64,000 nt of DNA from Variovorax sp. Sphag1AA (GTDB lineage Bacteria; Pseudomonadota; Gammaproteobacteria; Burkholderiales; Burkholderiaceae_C), in the NCBI RefSeq assembly GCF_014192575.1, contig NZ_JACHYC010000002.1:744001-808000 (forward strand), read 5' to 3'. Below the pieces are notes generated by a model. It was not told the origin of the DNA. It searched no databases and saw only the letters and a list, made by a program, of their open reading frames with translations. Of the stretch, positions 63,820 to 64,000 are shown one piece after another (the stretch's first letter is position 1; every line of letters begins with the position of its first letter). The translations under genes were made by a program, and so were the position numbers.

Positions 63820-64000
63820 GGCGCGAGGTCGAGGATCACCGGTGCATGGTCACTGGGCTTATCCCATTTGCGTGGCACACGGTCAATCACGCAGCCCTTG
63901 ACGCGCGGCACGAGCGGCTCGCTCACGAGGATGTGGTCGATGCGCAGCCCGCGGTTCTTCTGGTAGCCCAGCATGCGGTAGTCCCACCACGAGTAGCTCT
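63816..64000 (-). CDS. Exodeoxyribonuclease III (3' part only)
   Basis: The open minus-strand frame runs off the right end of the window. Its last 60 codons read SYSWWDYRMLGYQKNRGLRI, then DHILVSEPLV, and end KWDKPSDHAPVILDLAP. The WWDYR, RIDHIL and SDHAPV motifs are the C-terminal active-site segments of exonuclease III/AP endonuclease (with the catalytic Asp-His pair in SDH). The protein repairs abasic sites. The beginning of the gene lies outside. Confidence 0.92.
   Translation of the reverse strand, partial: SYSWWDYRMLGYQKNRGLRIDHILVSEPLVPRVKGCVIDRVPRKWDKPSDHAPVILDLAP

Noticed and set aside
1..64000. CRISPR arrays, insertion sequences, tRNA genes
   Set aside because: No regularly spaced repeats, transposase frames with terminal repeats, or tRNA-like folds other than tmRNA were seen.

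Overview
The window is a GC-rich, densely coded bacterial chromosome segment. The gene content points to a beta-proteobacterium of the order Burkholderiales, most likely Comamonadaceae and Variovorax-like. The evidence is a tmRNA with a tag ending ANDERFALAA, a fused aroA-cmk gene, the gyrA / ompA-ubiG-gph neighbourhood, a bo3 oxidase operon followed by SURF1 and RegBA, and a glnA-ntrBC locus. I see no insertion sequence, prophage, CRISPR array or tRNA gene. No gap without a gene exceeds about 225 bases.

Layout. 1-2139: tail of a cox-type molybdenum hydroxylase accessory operon (VWA/CoxE, CoxG, XdhC). 2146-6695: a small membrane protein and a compact five-gene cluster: BchC-like dehydrogenase, PTPS-fold protein, glycosyltransferase, methyltransferase and a convergent RibD-type reductase. 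It looks like a pathway for a modified pterin- or pyrimidine-derived molecule. 6768-11760: an aryl acid module (GST, EntE-like acyl-adenylating ligase, FAD monooxygenase) divergent from a ferredoxin-type reductase. 11812-15897: DHA2 efflux pump, small membrane proteins, an alpha/beta hydrolase and a GAF protein. 15916-22677: cyoABCD, a SURF1 homologue and the redox two-component pair RegB/RegA, with an MHS-type transporter divergent from cyoA. 24215-26245: DedA protein, FUSC transporter and a small periplasmic repeat protein. 26308-32863: Mrp antiporter operon (A/B fused, C, D, E, F, G) behind the fluoride channel gene crcB. 32888-35791: TRAP transporter. 35966-48626 (minus strand): helix-hairpin-helix protein, lapB, lapA, ihfB, rpsA, aroA-cmk, tyrA, pheA, serC, a DUF2059-type gene and gyrA, a core block joining aromatic amino acid and serine synthesis to translation, envelope control and DNA topology. 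48851-51433 (plus strand): ompA, ubiG, gph, ssrA. 51437-58445: gamma-glutamyltransferase, RsuA-type pseudouridine synthase, beta-propeller protein, polysaccharide deacetylase, sterol desaturase-type hydroxylase, EI24 protein and a short CinA. 58529-63312: glnA behind a clear sigma-54 promoter, a periplasmic protein, then ntrB and ntrC, whose products would act on that promoter. The window ends with a lipoprotein gene and the 3' end of an exonuclease III gene.

The best candidate for an undescribed system is the 2459-6695 cluster. Its PTPS-fold member lacks the usual catalytic cysteine and one zinc histidine, and its dehydrogenase lacks the usual zinc ligands, yet the genes are packed with 4-base overlaps and end against a reductase of the RibD fold. 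Other points of note are a terminator-like hairpin inside the signal-peptide codons of the beta-propeller gene, a start-codon hairpin on mrpA, and a spaced direct repeat with flanking inverted repeat before a small membrane protein gene.
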